Assembly (NCBI GenBank): GCA_023105745.1
Contig: JALGQZ010000003.1
Location: 48,254,196 to 48,318,195 of the forward strand
Reading direction: 5' to 3'
Origin: Austropuccinia psidii
Taxonomy: Eukaryota; Basidiomycota; Pucciniomycetes; Pucciniales; Sphaerophragmiaceae
Length of the DNA stretch: 64,000 nt
The notes under the pieces are model-generated. The model was given only the letters and a program-made list of their open reading frames with translations, ran no database searches and had not been told where the DNA came from. The position numbers and the translations under genes were made by a program. Shown here one piece after another: positions 1 through 10,074 of this stretch. Position 1 is the first letter of the stretch; every line of letters starts with the position of its first letter.

Positions 1-959
1 ATCATTACAAATTCAGAAGTGAAGTAAAAATATGGAATCAAAACCACAAACCTGAAAGCCGCCATTGACAGGGACTAACTAACCGATAGTTATATCAGCT
101 TTTGATAACGGCGAAATTCAAAAAAGGACAAGATGAACCAGATCTCATAAAACTATCTTGTCAAATGGGTGTATGCCGACGATGAAACGCCTTGGCTTAA
201 CAAAGTGCAAGTGCCTAATGCCAACAACACAATCAACACCTGCGTTGCTGCAGGGATGCCAGAGTTTTGGGAAGGAACCCTGAGAGTATTCCTCATCTAA
301 AAGATGGTGAATTCGCTGTGTGAGGGAACCTCAATATTTCACTTTCTGATTGGGATTTCATAGGGTCCGTACCCTTCCTAGTGATGAACGCAATATAGAG
401 GGGTCTTTCAGGAGTACAAGAACAAAATAGAGGGGTGAATTGCAAGCTTGCCGCGCCAACCCAGAGTTTAGCATTTTTACGGTGCGAAAGCCTGTCAGGT
501 TAGGGACATGGTCCTCGTTTCTCAAGTTTTTTTTTTTTGGCGGGGGACCTTTCTGAAGGAAGTAGAACACAGTCTTCTCTGAGATCCCATCAGAACTCCA
601 AAGTGTGGCTAAGGGCTCTATGCATTCAGTTGCTTACCTAGAAAAGGGATATCAATCCACTACCAATTATAAGAATAGAATGGGCCCGAAGTTTGAGAAC
701 AGTTTTTTGTGTAAGCCAACTGCTCAACTTGCCTGGATGAGAGTGAAGATTTTTCTTCCACATGCGAGCACAAATTTAGATGAAGTTCCCTTTCTGGGTA
801 TTTTCAGATATATTTGAGCTGTCAGTAGAAAGAGTTGTATCATGCCTTATGCTTCCCAAAGTATCAACATGCTGGTGCTCTCTGGTGAAGAGGAGGGATG
901 TGTCGTCTCATCATATAAACATACTACCCCATGTCTATTGCAGTTGCTTCTGGAGGGTC
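1..959. other. No recognisable gene
   Basis: I see no supported gene here. Short open stretches exist in several frames but none carries a domain I recognise, and all are broken by stops. A run of T at about 527-538 followed by a G-rich stretch is low complexity. The tract is the left flank of the Copia-1 insertion, which begins right after the CTGAG duplication at 960. Confidence 0.5.
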
Positions 960-964
960 CTGAG
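960..964. repeat. Target site duplication (left) of Copia-1
   Basis: CTGAG lies immediately before the TG that opens the left LTR. The same five bases follow the right LTR at 4849-4853. Five base pairs is the usual duplication for copia-type integrases, so both ends of the element are fixed by this match. Confidence 0.9.
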
Positions 965-1227
965 TGTAAGGAAAGAAAAGTCACGTCTTGGATCGGCAAG
1001 ACGGTATGTCTTAGCCAGAAGGATCAGGACGAGGAGTGGCACAGGCACGACGAACCTAGATACAAAATAGGAGTGTAAAAGATACAGACGGTGGGGATTC
1101 TAGGTACATGAAAGTTAAGGCTTTAAATAGTGGTACAACGGTGGTTAATATTGGTCAACAGGGTGGTTGTATGCATATGACGTAATATGACGTCATATGT
1201 GATCTTAAACACTCTAATTTTCTTTCA
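965..1227 (-). repeat. Copia-1 3' LTR (263 bp)
   Basis: Begins TGTAAGG and ends CTTTCA on the plus strand. It matches both ends of the right LTR but holds a single copy (about 988-1056) of the 69-bp unit that is repeated in the other LTR. Read on the minus strand it starts TGAAAGAAAA, directly after the purine tract. Confidence 0.9.
1178..1195. promoter_or_regulatory. CRE-like motifs in the Copia-1 LTR
   Basis: TGACGTAA (1178-1185) and the palindrome TGACGTCA (1188-1195) lie close together in the upstream part of the LTR. TGACGTCA is the classical ATF/CREB-type bZIP site, so these could be stress-responsive enhancer elements; that role is inference. In the other LTR the second motif reads TGATGTCA (4809-4816), a C to T change at the CpG. 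Confidence 0.45.
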
Positions 1228-3545
1228 CTCCTCCTTACTTGATAAGTCATTATTGCTGAAGATAATTTTTAGGTGGTCGATGCTTTTATTGTAGGGGTTA
1301 TTTTTTGTAAGAGAGTCTGCAATCATTCTGTTTGTTTCTAAGTAGTTGAGTTTTAGTTCTTGATTCTCGAGTAGGTTTCGAATGAAGTGTAATCTGAAGT
1401 TGATGTGTCTAGTTCCATGATGGTAAACGTGATTGGATGCTATTGCTATGGTGCTTTGGTTGTCGGTGAACAGTGTTAATTTCGGTTGGAGGTTTGTTGA
1501 TTCTAGTAAGAGGTTTCTTGTCCATAATAAGTCTTGAGTGGCTTCAGTTGCTGCGTTGTATTCGGCTTCGGCTGAGGAGAGAGCAACTACCTTCTGTTTG
1601 TGGCTTCTCCAGCCAATTGTCCCGTGGTAGTAGATGATGGAGGCTGAGAAAGATTTAGATTCTACGCTTCCTCCCCAGTCACTATCGGTGAATCCCAAGA
1701 TGTGGTCTTGTTGATGTTTGAGAGAATTTTGACCTAGTCGGAGGTCATAGTGTTTTGTGCTTTTTAAGTAGGTTAACACGTGTTTTACGGCATTGAAGTG
1801 AATGTCTTTGGGGTCTTCTAGGAATTGGGAAAGAAAGGAGGTAGCGAAAGATAGGTCTGGTCTGGTGCATTGGACAAGGTATTGGAGTAGGCCTATTGCT
1901 CTGCGGTAATTGAACGGGTGGTCGATTGATTTAGCAGGAAGGTGTTTGAATGATTTGGAGTTCCCAGGTAAGGGACTGGTTGTGTGACGGCAGTTGGTGA
2001 GGTTGAATTCTTCAAGGATGTTTTTGATGAACTTGTCTTGAATAAGACTTATGTGGTCTTTACGTTGTGTTATTCTGATTCCTAGGGCATATTTGATTAG
2101 CCCTAGGTCTTCCATTTCAAAATGTTGGTTGATTTTGGTTTTGAATTCTTCATTCCAACATCCTCCGAAGACAAGATCGTCGACATGGACAAACAACCAC
2201 ATTGGTTTCGATTTGTCTTTTGAGTAAAAGAGGCAGGGGTCAGTTAGTGAAGGAGTGAGTCCGATGTCAATCAGAGCCTTCTTTAGCTCTACGTGCCAGC
2301 ATCGGGGGCTTTGTTTAAGGCCATAGAGGGATCTATTGAAGATAAAATGCTGGTGGGGTTGGTGTGCGTTGTAGCCATCTGGTCGGAGTATGTAGAGGTC
2401 TTTGTCTGGTTTACCATTTAGGAATGTGCATTTTACGTCCATTTGTTCGATTTGGAATTTGTTCAGGTGGCACAGAGTGAGTAATAGTCGTAGCGAGGTG
2501 AGTCTTCCAGTGGGTGAGAATACATCGTCGTAATCAATCCCTTCTTTTTGGTGGAAACCGCGTACGCATAGTCGGGCTTTGAACTTGGTGAGGTTACCAT
2601 TTTCGTCAGTTTTTCTCTTGAATACCCATGTTGTGGAGAGTGGTTTAGTGTTCCTGTCAATGGTTGTTGGAGACCAGACCTGGTGCTTTTCCATGTTCTC
2701 CAGTTCATTTGGGATTGTGTTTTTCCATTGCTGGTTTAATTCGGAAGTCATAGCTTGTTGGTAGGATTTCGGGTTTTCATTGTTCAAGGTGGTCGCAGCG
2801 TTTGCTGAGTGTTTGGGTCGTCGCCTTGATTCAATTATGTTCCTTGGGTCACCAACCTCCCCGTGGATTTCATTTGCAGGAGGTTGCTCTTTGGGAATCC
2901 ATTCGTAATGGTCTCCTCTTTTGTTCGCTGATACGGTGGTGTTGGGGTTTGGGTTTAAGGAATTGTTGGTGAGTGTTTCGGGATGATTATCTATGGGGGG
3001 TACAATGTCGATGATTATAGGATTATCATTGGTGTTCTGGGGTTCTAGATCGGATGTAAGTCGAGGAAGGTCAGTTGTACTATCAATCTCAGGATTAATT
3101 TGTTTAGGGAAGGTATTCGGAACAAATCTAGCATGGTGAGTGATTTTTACGTTACCTGTCCGCCTATCCAGGATTCGGTATGCTCTGTGCCCTTCCTCGT
3201 ATCCTAGAAATAGTCCTTCAGATCCTTTTTCAGAGAATTTCCCTTGAGGTTGATTATTAAGGTAGTAGCAAAGACAGCCAAAAGGTTGTAAGTGCTGGTA
3301 AGTGGGGGTTCTTTCGAACCACTTGTAATAGGGGGTAGAGTAGTTCAAGGATTTTTTTGGGGTGATGTTTTCTAAGTATGTGGCCGTTCTGACCGCTTCG
3401 GCCCAGAAGGATTTGTCGAGGCCAGAGTCGCTCAGGAGACATCTGGCTTTGGTGATGGTGATTCGGTTGCCTCTTTTGGCAATTGGATTTTGTTGTGGGG
3501 TGTATGGAGTTGTGCCAGCCTGGGGAACATTTTGGGTAGTCGCCG
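1225..3545 (-). pseudogene. Copia-1 pol remnant: integrase C-terminus, reverse transcriptase, RNase H
   Basis: A long open frame with the copia order integrase tail, RT, RNase H. The integrase remnant reads TPYTPQQNPIAKRGNR around 3450-3510, the region holding the catalytic glutamate; where copia integrases usually have AER this copy has AKR. The stretch after it (SFWAEAVRTATYLEN) is typical of the integrase end. RT motifs follow: WVFKRKTDENG, QMDVKCTFLNG, SLYGLKQSPRCW and FVHVDDLVFGG at about 2165-2200, where the usual YVDD is HVDD. RNase H shows TDSDWGG, SSAEAEYNAA and TDNQSTIAIA. No natural start codon is present because the 5' half of pol is deleted. The stop codon TGA is formed by the first three bases of the 3' LTR. 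The protein would act in virus-like particles; here it is a truncated, probably untranslated remnant. Confidence 0.85.
1228..1239 (-). other. Polypurine tract of Copia-1
   Basis: Read on the minus strand this is AGTAAGGAGGAG, ending exactly where the 3' LTR begins. It is the expected plus-strand primer for reverse transcription. It also encodes the last residues of the pol frame. Confidence 0.75.
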
Positions 3546-4237
3546 CCGACTTGTCCTTTTTTATTTTGGTTATTGTTTATATTGTTGTTTTTAGAGGCTA
3601 GTAGCGCTTGATTGGAATGTTCGTTGTTATTTTCGCAACGCTGGAGGAATTTTCTTATGACTTCCCAAGTGTCGTCTAGTGAGGGGGATTTCTTCTCTAC
3701 CTCGCATTTTCCTAGCCATACCTCCATGGTTGGCTTGAATCTGTCGGGTAGGTTGATTATCACCCACATGGCTATAACGGAGTCAATTAGGGATTCTGGG
3801 GAGATAGTAAGGCCAGAGAAGAGGGTTCGGAGGTGGAGGGTGTTTTCCAGAATGAAAGACATGGTTTCCTTTATACTATCGTCGATTAGGTGTGTGGAAA
3901 ATATTTTATTGAGGTATGAGGTTTGATTTTGGATAGATTTAGGTTGGTAAAATTCCTGGGCTAATTTCCAGAAAACGGCTGGGTCCTTCTTTGAGTCGGA
4001 GTAAAATTTGTTCCCCAATCTGACTATGAAGTTGATCTTCAGGAGGGCAGCAGCTTTATGTCTCCTTCGGGGCTCAAGCTTGTCATTCTCTATTTCTTCC
4101 TCAGGAGTTTCAGTGTTGGTAACTAGGCCATAGTAATTTTTAAGGGTGAGGATTCCTTCCATCCTGGATACCCAGTCGAGGTAGTTGGTGTCATTAAGTT
4201 TGTCATTTTCATTGAGTTCTATGGTGAATTCACCCAT
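3257..4237 (-). CDS. Copia-1 Gag, truncated and fused out of frame to integrase
   Basis: Starts MGEFTIELNENDKLND at 4237, close behind the primer binding site, which supports the start. The N-terminal 220 or so residues look like a copia capsid-type Gag: YLDWVSRMEGIL near residue 20, the helical SPESLIDSVIAMWVIINLPDRF stretch (only partly quoted by motif: ESLIDSVIAMW), and an Asn/Lys-rich tail around residues 205-230. From about residue 230 the frame runs through integrase sequence in the wrong register, so the final 90 residues are junk. The zinc knuckle expected after the Asn-rich tail is absent. Gag would form the particle shell; this product might still assemble but lacks the nucleic-acid-binding knuckle. 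Confidence 0.7.
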   Translation of the reverse strand: MGEFTIELNENDKLNDTNYLDWVSRMEGILTLKNYYGLVTNTETPEEEIENDKLEPRRRHKAAALLKINFIVRLGNKFYSDSKKDPAVFWKLAQEFYQPKSIQNQTSYLNKIFSTHLIDDSIKETMSFILENTLHLRTLFSGLTISPESLIDSVIAMWVIINLPDRFKPTMEVWLGKCEVEKKSPSLDDTWEVIRKFLQRCENNNEHSNQALLASKNNNINNNQNKKGQVGGDYPKCSPGWHNSIHPTTKSNCQKRQPNHHHQSQMSPERLWPRQILLGRSGQNGHILRKHHPKKILELLYPLLQVVRKNPHLPALTTFWLSLLLP

Positions 4238-4279
4238 TGTTTAGAGATAGACAGTAAAGGGGTGTTGTTTAGAGTTTCA

Positions 4280-4293
4280 CCGGTCTCATAATC
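4280..4293 (-). other. Copia-1 primer binding site matching a Met-tRNA anticodon arm
   Basis: Immediately inside the 5' LTR the minus strand reads GATTATGAGACCGG. Its complement, CCGGTCTCATAATC, resembles the anticodon arm of an elongator tRNA-Met (anticodon CAT within CTCATAA) rather than a tRNA 3' end. Drosophila copia is known to prime from a half tRNA-Met cleaved in the anticodon loop; this layout fits the same mechanism. Confidence 0.65.
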
Positions 4294-4848
4294 TGTAAGG
4301 AAAGAAAAGTCACGTCTTGGATCGGCAAGACGGTATGTCTTAGCCAGAAGGATAAGGACGAGGAGTGGCACAGGCACGACGAACCTTGGATCGGCAAGAC
4401 GGTATGTCTTAGCCAGAAGGATCAGGACGAGGAGTGGCACAGGCACGACGAACCTTGGATCGGCAAGACGGTATGTCTTAGCCAGAAGGATCAGGACGAG
4501 GAGTGGCACAGGCACGACGAACCTAGATACAAAATAGGAGTGTAAAAGATACAGACGGTGGGTTAAATTGCTAGTAATAGGGATAATGAGTCTATCAAGT
4601 AGTCTACCTTGGATCGGCAAGACGGTATGTCTTAGCCAGAAGGATCAGGACGAGGAGTGGCACAGGCACGACGAACCTAGATACAAAATAGGAGTGTAAA
4701 AGATACAGACGGTGGGGATTCTAGGTACATGAAAGTTAAGGCTTTAAATAGTGGTACAACGGTGGTTAATATTGGTCAACAGGGTGGTTGTATGCATATG
4801 ACGTAATATGATGTCATATGTGATCTTAAACACTCTAATTTTCTTTCA
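4294..4848 (-). repeat. Copia-1 5' LTR (555 bp), expanded
   Basis: The first 23 bp and the last 240 bp align with the whole 263-bp left LTR, so 292 bp (about 4317-4608) are extra. The extra piece is three more 69-bp units plus an 85-bp stretch that includes a segment absent from the other LTR (about 4562-4607). LTRs are identical at integration, so this is a later change or a recombinant element. Confidence 0.85.
4317..4677. repeat. 69-bp tandem repeats within the Copia-1 LTR
   Basis: Units starting TTGGATCGGCAAGACGG begin at 4317, 4386 and 4455 (period 69), with a fourth at 4609 after a spacer. The period is a multiple of three, so one frame stays open across them (a chance minus-strand reading at 4219-4620), but this is not a gene. 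Confidence 0.85.
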
Positions 4849-4853
4849 CTGAG
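4849..4853. repeat. Target site duplication (right) of Copia-1
   Basis: CTGAG, identical to 960-964. Confidence 0.9.
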
Positions 4854-5241
4854 GTATTGAAAAATGGCTTGAGGAGTATTCCTAAACTACCTAGGGTAAT
4901 TTCTGTGATGCTGTTCCAAAAGAACCAAGGTGTACTCATGGGTAGTCATAAATTTCAGTTTGAAGAATGAATCCAAAATCAGTTCCCGTAGGACCAAGGT
5001 CTTGGTGAAAATACCTCAGGTATCTTAATAGCGGCAATGGTTAAAAAAAATCATTCATCTCATAAAGCTGAAATTACATCCATGTACACCAAAAAGAAGC
5101 ATGCAGAGTATCAGTGGGAAAAACTACACTTAAATTATATGTTTTCTTAATCCATTGGATATAAAGTCATAACACCTGTTTGATATTTTTTGGTAATCCA
5201 AACCATATATGATAATTTTGTCTTCATGAAATGGCATGAAG
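4854..5241. other. No gene seen
   Basis: AT-rich flank between Copia-1 and the next copia LTR. Nothing recognised on either strand. Confidence 0.5.
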
Positions 5242-5904
5242 TGTTGGAGTTAATGCAGATCATTACGTAATAATGATCTGCACTATGTAATCGCTACTAT
5301 GACATAATCATGACGTAATCAGATAAATAATCCTTTTTGACGGTCAACAAAAAACTTAAAATTTAAGAAACTCATCTTTCTCTTTTTTAATTCTTTTCAT
5401 CTCATATTTTTCTTTTCAAAAAATTCTTTTTGCTCTTCCTCTATCATATCTTTAGTATTCAATTTAGACATAAGCGTACAATTAATTACTCCCAAGAATA
5501 CAATATAAGTAACCTAAGTATGAACGTTGATTCAATAAATGAGTTAATTTTCACTAAATTATCATTATCTAATTAAAAATAGTATAACTATTAATTTAGT
5601 TATCGTACTTATAGATTTAATATTCAGAAGGAGTTATATCACTTAAAAGGTAAATAAATTATTGTATTATACGATGGAATAGTATTTTAAGAATTAATCA
5701 TTTTTTATCAATAAAATTATTTAGCATTAAAAGGTTTCAAGAAGTTTGTAGAATAATTTTAAATTTTTATTATTATTAATTAATGAAGGTGAAATAGTCA
5801 ATTAGTAGTATTATTATTAGATCATAACGTTGTACTAATTTTCTGTTTCTTAGTTGTACACTACTGGTTTCATTTGAACGCATTAGAATATTCAATTCTC
5901 ATCA
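5242..5904 (+). repeat. Copia-2 5' LTR (about 660 bp)
   Basis: Starts TGTTGGAGTTAATGCAGATC, a typical copia LTR opening, and appears to end near CTCATCA, just before a tRNA-like primer site at 5909. No partner LTR survives in the window, so the right border is inferred from the primer site and the gag start. AT-rich, with several TGACGTAA-like motifs near 5311. Confidence 0.5.
5255..5281. promoter_or_regulatory. 11-bp-arm palindrome near the Copia-2 LTR start
   Basis: GCAGATCATTA and TAATGATCTGC form perfect arms around CGTAA. It sits 13 bases inside the LTR and could form a hairpin or bind a dimeric factor; function unknown. Confidence 0.5.
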
Positions 5905-5908
5905 CTTT

Positions 5909-5925
5909 ATGGTAGCAAGAGTTAG
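5909..5925 (+). other. Copia-2 primer-binding-site-like sequence
   Basis: TATGGTAGCAAGAGTTA follows the LTR and resembles the TGGTAGCAGAGC type of primer site complementary to a tRNA 3' end. It lies about 60 bases upstream of the gag start. Confidence 0.4.
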
Positions 5926-5983
5926 TTTCTATTTGCTTTAACACCAGAGTTAAAACACAGGTACTACAAACAATTATTCTACA

Positions 5984-6607
5984 ATGACTACATCATCACC
6001 TCTATTTCAGTTTCCTACTAAACTCAGAGATGAAGACTCTTCTGATGACAATAAATTAAAAACCAAGTTAATCAAGCTCAATTGCACAAACTGGGTTCAA
6101 TGGAGTTGTCAAACAAGGAGCTATATGATAGGTTGTAGTTACCAAAGCTTATTAAAGAAACCTACTGATGAAGCAAAAATTTCCTCTCAATATATCAGAA
6201 GAAATGGTGCAGCATATCTATTGATTTACATGGAATACTTTTAACTCATCAAGATTCCTTTTTAAAGGAATGGGAAGCTTTGGGCAAAGCATGTGGTAAT
6301 AATTCAATTCCCTTCACTGGTGTGGTTCTATTTTGACTAGTTTCATTGCAATATGAACATGGACAATCCCTTGAAGCTCACACTGATTTATACTTACAAC
6401 TATATGCAAGTTATCAAAGTTTAACTGAATACTCTTAAGTAAAGATTAAATTAAACCAGAATATGGCAGAATCATTTTTTCTGAGAAGTTTGGATTGAGA
6501 CAAAGATCTTAATGGCTTGATCAAAACAATGTATGATAAAAAACCATTTTAACTAATTGCTATAACCAAACAAGTCGCTTTAGAATATTCAAGGTGAAGA
6601 AACTAAC
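5984..6607 (+). pseudogene. Copia-2 gag, decayed
   Basis: An open frame of 86 codons begins MTTSSPLFQF and holds the copia Gag signature NCTNWVQWS, where the capsid-like domain starts. Beyond its stop at about 6242, Gag-like stretches resume in shifting frames (for example EWEALGKACGNNSI near 6270, QSLEAHTDLYLQ near 6370 and a GLIKTMYDKKPF-like stretch near 6515) with stops between them. The copy therefore decayed by nonsense and frameshift mutation, and it is cut off at 6608 by the repeat copy A. No pol follows. It is recognised as copia type from the Gag start and its position behind an LTR and primer site. Confidence 0.65.
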
Positions 6608-8026
6608 TGTCAGGGTGACTCTATGATATAGCTATACAATGACAAATAAAAGCTATAAATCTGAGTGTGACACAAAAATAAAGATGATCATTAAGATAAT
6701 AGAGGGTAAAAATGCCTATACTAAATGAATTTAGTGATGGTGAGTGCTGCTGATAGCCCTGGGTGCAGTGTTTGCCTGTTGGTTTCCAATAAAAAACCCT
6801 ACAATACTTAAGTTTAAAGTATAAACTGTTAAATTCTAAGGGAAAAACTTCTTTTAAGAAGCTATACCACGTAAGAATACTAAGAACAGGATGCTGGATT
6901 AGCTTCCTGGGGAGGAAAAGCCTCCATTTATCTTGTTCTGGGGTAGTGGGAGGTGGTTTACCTCTGCATACAACCACAGAGTGAAACCTTTTACTAATGT
7001 GGGCTGGTTTTTGGTTCTATACACTCAATAAAGACTGGTATTGGGTGGAAATGTGGTTTTAGAACCACAAGTAGTCATTTTTACCCTATACAGGGTGAAT
7101 ATTTTCACCAATGGAGTTTACAGGTGTGTTCTGGTGCTTCTGAAGCATTAGAAGCTGTACAGAGCCTTTAGGGACCTCTGTGTTTGACTTAACTATGAGG
7201 TATTGAAGTATAAACAAGCTTCTTTGTCTGTTTGACACCTCATAATCATACTTATGGAATAGTGTCCCACTGTAAGGCTGTATTGGCCAAACTGTGGGAT
7301 TTCAATCTTAAAGCTGCTATAACTTTGTCAGTTTTTAAGATATTGAGCTCAAAACTGGTTCATTGTGTAGCCCTGAATGTGATATACACAATGGTACCTC
7401 ATTGTCTATGGTTATTATTAATTATTGCAAAGTTATGCCATGTACAAGCTTTCTTGTACACATTTATGATTTGTCCAAAAACTGTATAGAACTTGTTTGC
7501 TCCATATCATTTGCTCTGGATAAGATATTGGGAAATAAATGGCACCATTAGATAGCCCTGATTGGGATATTTCCAAAAAGACCCCACTTTAGGTATCTCA
7601 CACTAAAACTGTAGAAGTTAGATGAGAGGTGAATATTTTAATCACCCTTATTTGACCTTATTTTGGTCATGACTTCTGTTATCCTGGTGCTAGCTCATTA
7701 TGGCTAGTACCATTGGATAGCCCTGACTTTGAGCTTCAATTTGAATACCCATTTGATGGGGTTAAGCCTCTTCCTCTGGACTTCAGATGAGAGGTGAAAA
7801 TTAAGGTTTATGCTCAGCAATAGCTTTGAGCAAGAAGAACTTTCTTATTCTCTGTCCTATGATTATAAGACTTGTATATTTGAAAAGAGGTGATTTTTCT
7901 CTTTTGTTTGATACCTTTTGAGTTAATTTGGCTCAGTTCCTTGTTTTGGTGGTATGTTGGCTTTACCATTGGTTTATGGTATTTGGCTGTCATCCTTGTG
8001 CTCTGGTTTTGAGTCACAGGCTGACA
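6608..8026. repeat. Dispersed 1.4-kb LTR-like repeat, copy A
   Basis: Starts TGTCAGGGTGAC and ends CAGGCTGACA, so the ends are short inverted repeats of the LTR type. It is a direct repeat of copy B (34927-36341) and copy C (40381-41810); all share landmarks such as GGTGGTGAGC-like starts, GACACCTCATAATCAT and TACCATTGGTTTATGGTATT near the end. Internal open stretches (for example 7232-7489) are chance. The first 110 or so bases also resemble 56583-56720. Probably an LTR of a gypsy family; which element it belonged to is unclear. Confidence 0.65.
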
Positions 8027-9928
8027 TACCCTCCCTCTAAAAATGTAAAATTTGACTATGAAACTTATGATAATATTACTATTAATCAACAGTACTATGT
8101 CTGTTCTTATGAAATATAATAATAAAATATTATTATAACCACAATTAAATAATTAAAGAGTTATTTCTTTCACGTGTTAAACACGACTAGTGATTTTAAC
8201 AGTGAGTAGTAATTGTCTACAAGAATCAATTAGATTAAGAATTTAATAATAAAAAACTCTTTTATTAAGATAATAAAATTATTTTAATATATAATTATCT
8301 TTTCAAAGAATAATTATAAAGATAATTTTTGAATAAAACTAATTTTAGAGAAAAAATTTAAGAATTAAAGATAAATGACTCACTTATACTCCAAAGAGCT
8401 TATTTAAAGATATAACTAGAGAAATTTGACGTAGAATTGTGGATTTAAGGTATCAAAATGATTTATAGCAGGATTAAAACAATATATAGTTGCATTCTAT
8501 GATTTCACGTCTGTCTGATTGATTCTGAAAGAATTAAAACACAATGATATAAATGGATAATGAGATGATTCTTGGAAAAAGCAGCAAGAGGAGGCCTCTT
8601 TTAAGTCAACAAAAGCTCCCAGAGGCATGCCATGGGGCGAAATGAAAAACCAGTGAGTGAGAAAACAATAAACCCTTTTGGATTATTGATTGCATCATCT
8701 GTTGTCATGTAACATTATCATAATTACTTAATTGATGTTTTTACGTGACTACCAACCCCAATATGGTTAAGAATAAAAGGAGTAAAATCTGTAAATCTTC
8801 TTTTATTTCAAAATAACCATTGATTTCTCATATTTATCAATGTTATTGGCAATTTCATCCCAGGTGGTTATTACGGTGAATTTTTGAAGATTCAGTGTTT
8901 CACGTAGAATAGTCAAAAATGGACTGTAAGTAGAACTTTTAATTTTACTAGTAAAACTATAATCATTTTTGGTTGTACCATAGATAGTACAGTTTTTCAT
9001 TGGTCCTGAAAGCCTCAGAGAGATTCATCAAGAACTGTATTTTTAATGAATTTTTGAAGTTTTTACCTCATTTCTACATAGAATTGCAAATATCAGTGTT
9101 TCACTGGTTGCTATGAAGTAAATCCATGGATACAAGTCCAAAAAGGGCGTTAATTACTCTTTTAGGGTCTATCAATGGAAATTAATTAAGAATTGACATG
9201 GTTACAGGAGTCTAAGTAGCCCTTTACCTCCTTGGCACGTCAAAATAGCAGGTTATTTGCTATTTTCTTAAGATTTACTGTAGTTGTAACATGGTAACCA
9301 AGTTCCCAAAGTGTTTTAGTTTATTAATTGGGCCAAGATCAGCCATGGATCTAAGCTTTGGATCTCTCCATGCCTCTGAGGCCTCAGAAGTTTGGTACCC
9401 TGGCTCTCTTTGATGTCTTTTGTCTGCCTTGCCTATTTTTCATGTCAAAATAGAAATTTAAGCTTAAAGTGAGATATCCACTATGGGTGTACCAAAAGTC
9501 CATGTAAGAATAACATGATATTAAGTGCTCAAAAGATTCATAATACTATTCTTAGTGTATATGTAACATGGGATTTCTCACATTCCCATTATTTTGGTGT
9601 GAAATTAAGAAAAACAAAAATTTTCACAGATCTTTTATGTGGTATTGATGATGTGGTATTGAAGTATTTTCCATATTACCACGTCAAAGAGTTAATTTCA
9701 GCTTATTCACTCTATGGAGCTACCCTAGGTGAATTTTTGTGTAGAATCCAAATCTGGCCTTAAATCCGTGGATTTACTTACTCAATAAAAAGCTATTTAT
9801 ATTTTCTGAAATCAAAAATGTTGAATTTTGGATATATGCATGACTTATGAGTAATGCATAATTCAAAATTTACTTTTAAGATGATTGTGGCCTATTTGGG
9901 TATGTAAAATATACCTCAAGGCTCACAA
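8027..9928. other. AT-rich LTR-like debris, no gene
   Basis: The stretch from about 8050 resembles 56730-56830 (shared CTATGAAACT...TTGATAAT pattern and the ATTATAACCACAA tract), and 9030-9060 resembles 58005-58035 (TTTTTAATGAATTTTTGAAG). It looks like a degraded copy of the long AT-rich LTR seen before Gypsy-4. The readings at 8803-9000 and 9515-9763 show no recognisable protein. Confidence 0.45.
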
Positions 9929-10074
9929 TTAGTTAAACTTTGGTTTTGCAAAACTATTTGAAAATAGTTTTTTTAAAAGACCCTTGGAAGAATAGTAAAA
10001 GGTAGTGAAAAAACACTTTTTTGAAAATACTATTAAACAAACATTTAATTGGAAGAAACTAATCAAAAAAGCAG

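Larger units (their letters stand above)
965..4848 (-). mobile_element. Copia-1, internally deleted Ty1/copia retrotransposon
   Basis: A minus-strand copia element of 3884 bp bounded by LTRs that start TG and end CA, with a CTGAG target duplication. In element order it has the 5' LTR (4294-4848), primer binding site, gag, a short remnant of integrase, reverse transcriptase, RNase H, a purine tract and the 3' LTR (965-1227). The gag zinc knuckle, protease and most of integrase are missing, because gag runs into the C-terminal end of integrase near 3545. It therefore cannot be autonomous and would need enzymes in trans. The perfect target duplication and the long open RT/RNase H frame suggest a fairly recent insertion. 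Confidence 0.9.

Noticed and set aside
4271..4296. Possible tRNA-Met gene
   Set aside because: Only an anticodon-arm-like segment is present; no acceptor stem, D arm or T arm. It fits a primer binding site better.
4562..4607. Sequence resembling a homing endonuclease site (TAGGGATAA)
   Set aside because: Only half of the known I-SceI site is present, and no homing endonuclease gene is nearby.
4219..4620. Minus-strand reading with repeated VVPVPLLVLILLAKTYRLAD blocks that looks membrane-spanning
   Set aside because: It is the 69-bp LTR minisatellite read in frame; the hydrophobic blocks are identical repeat units.
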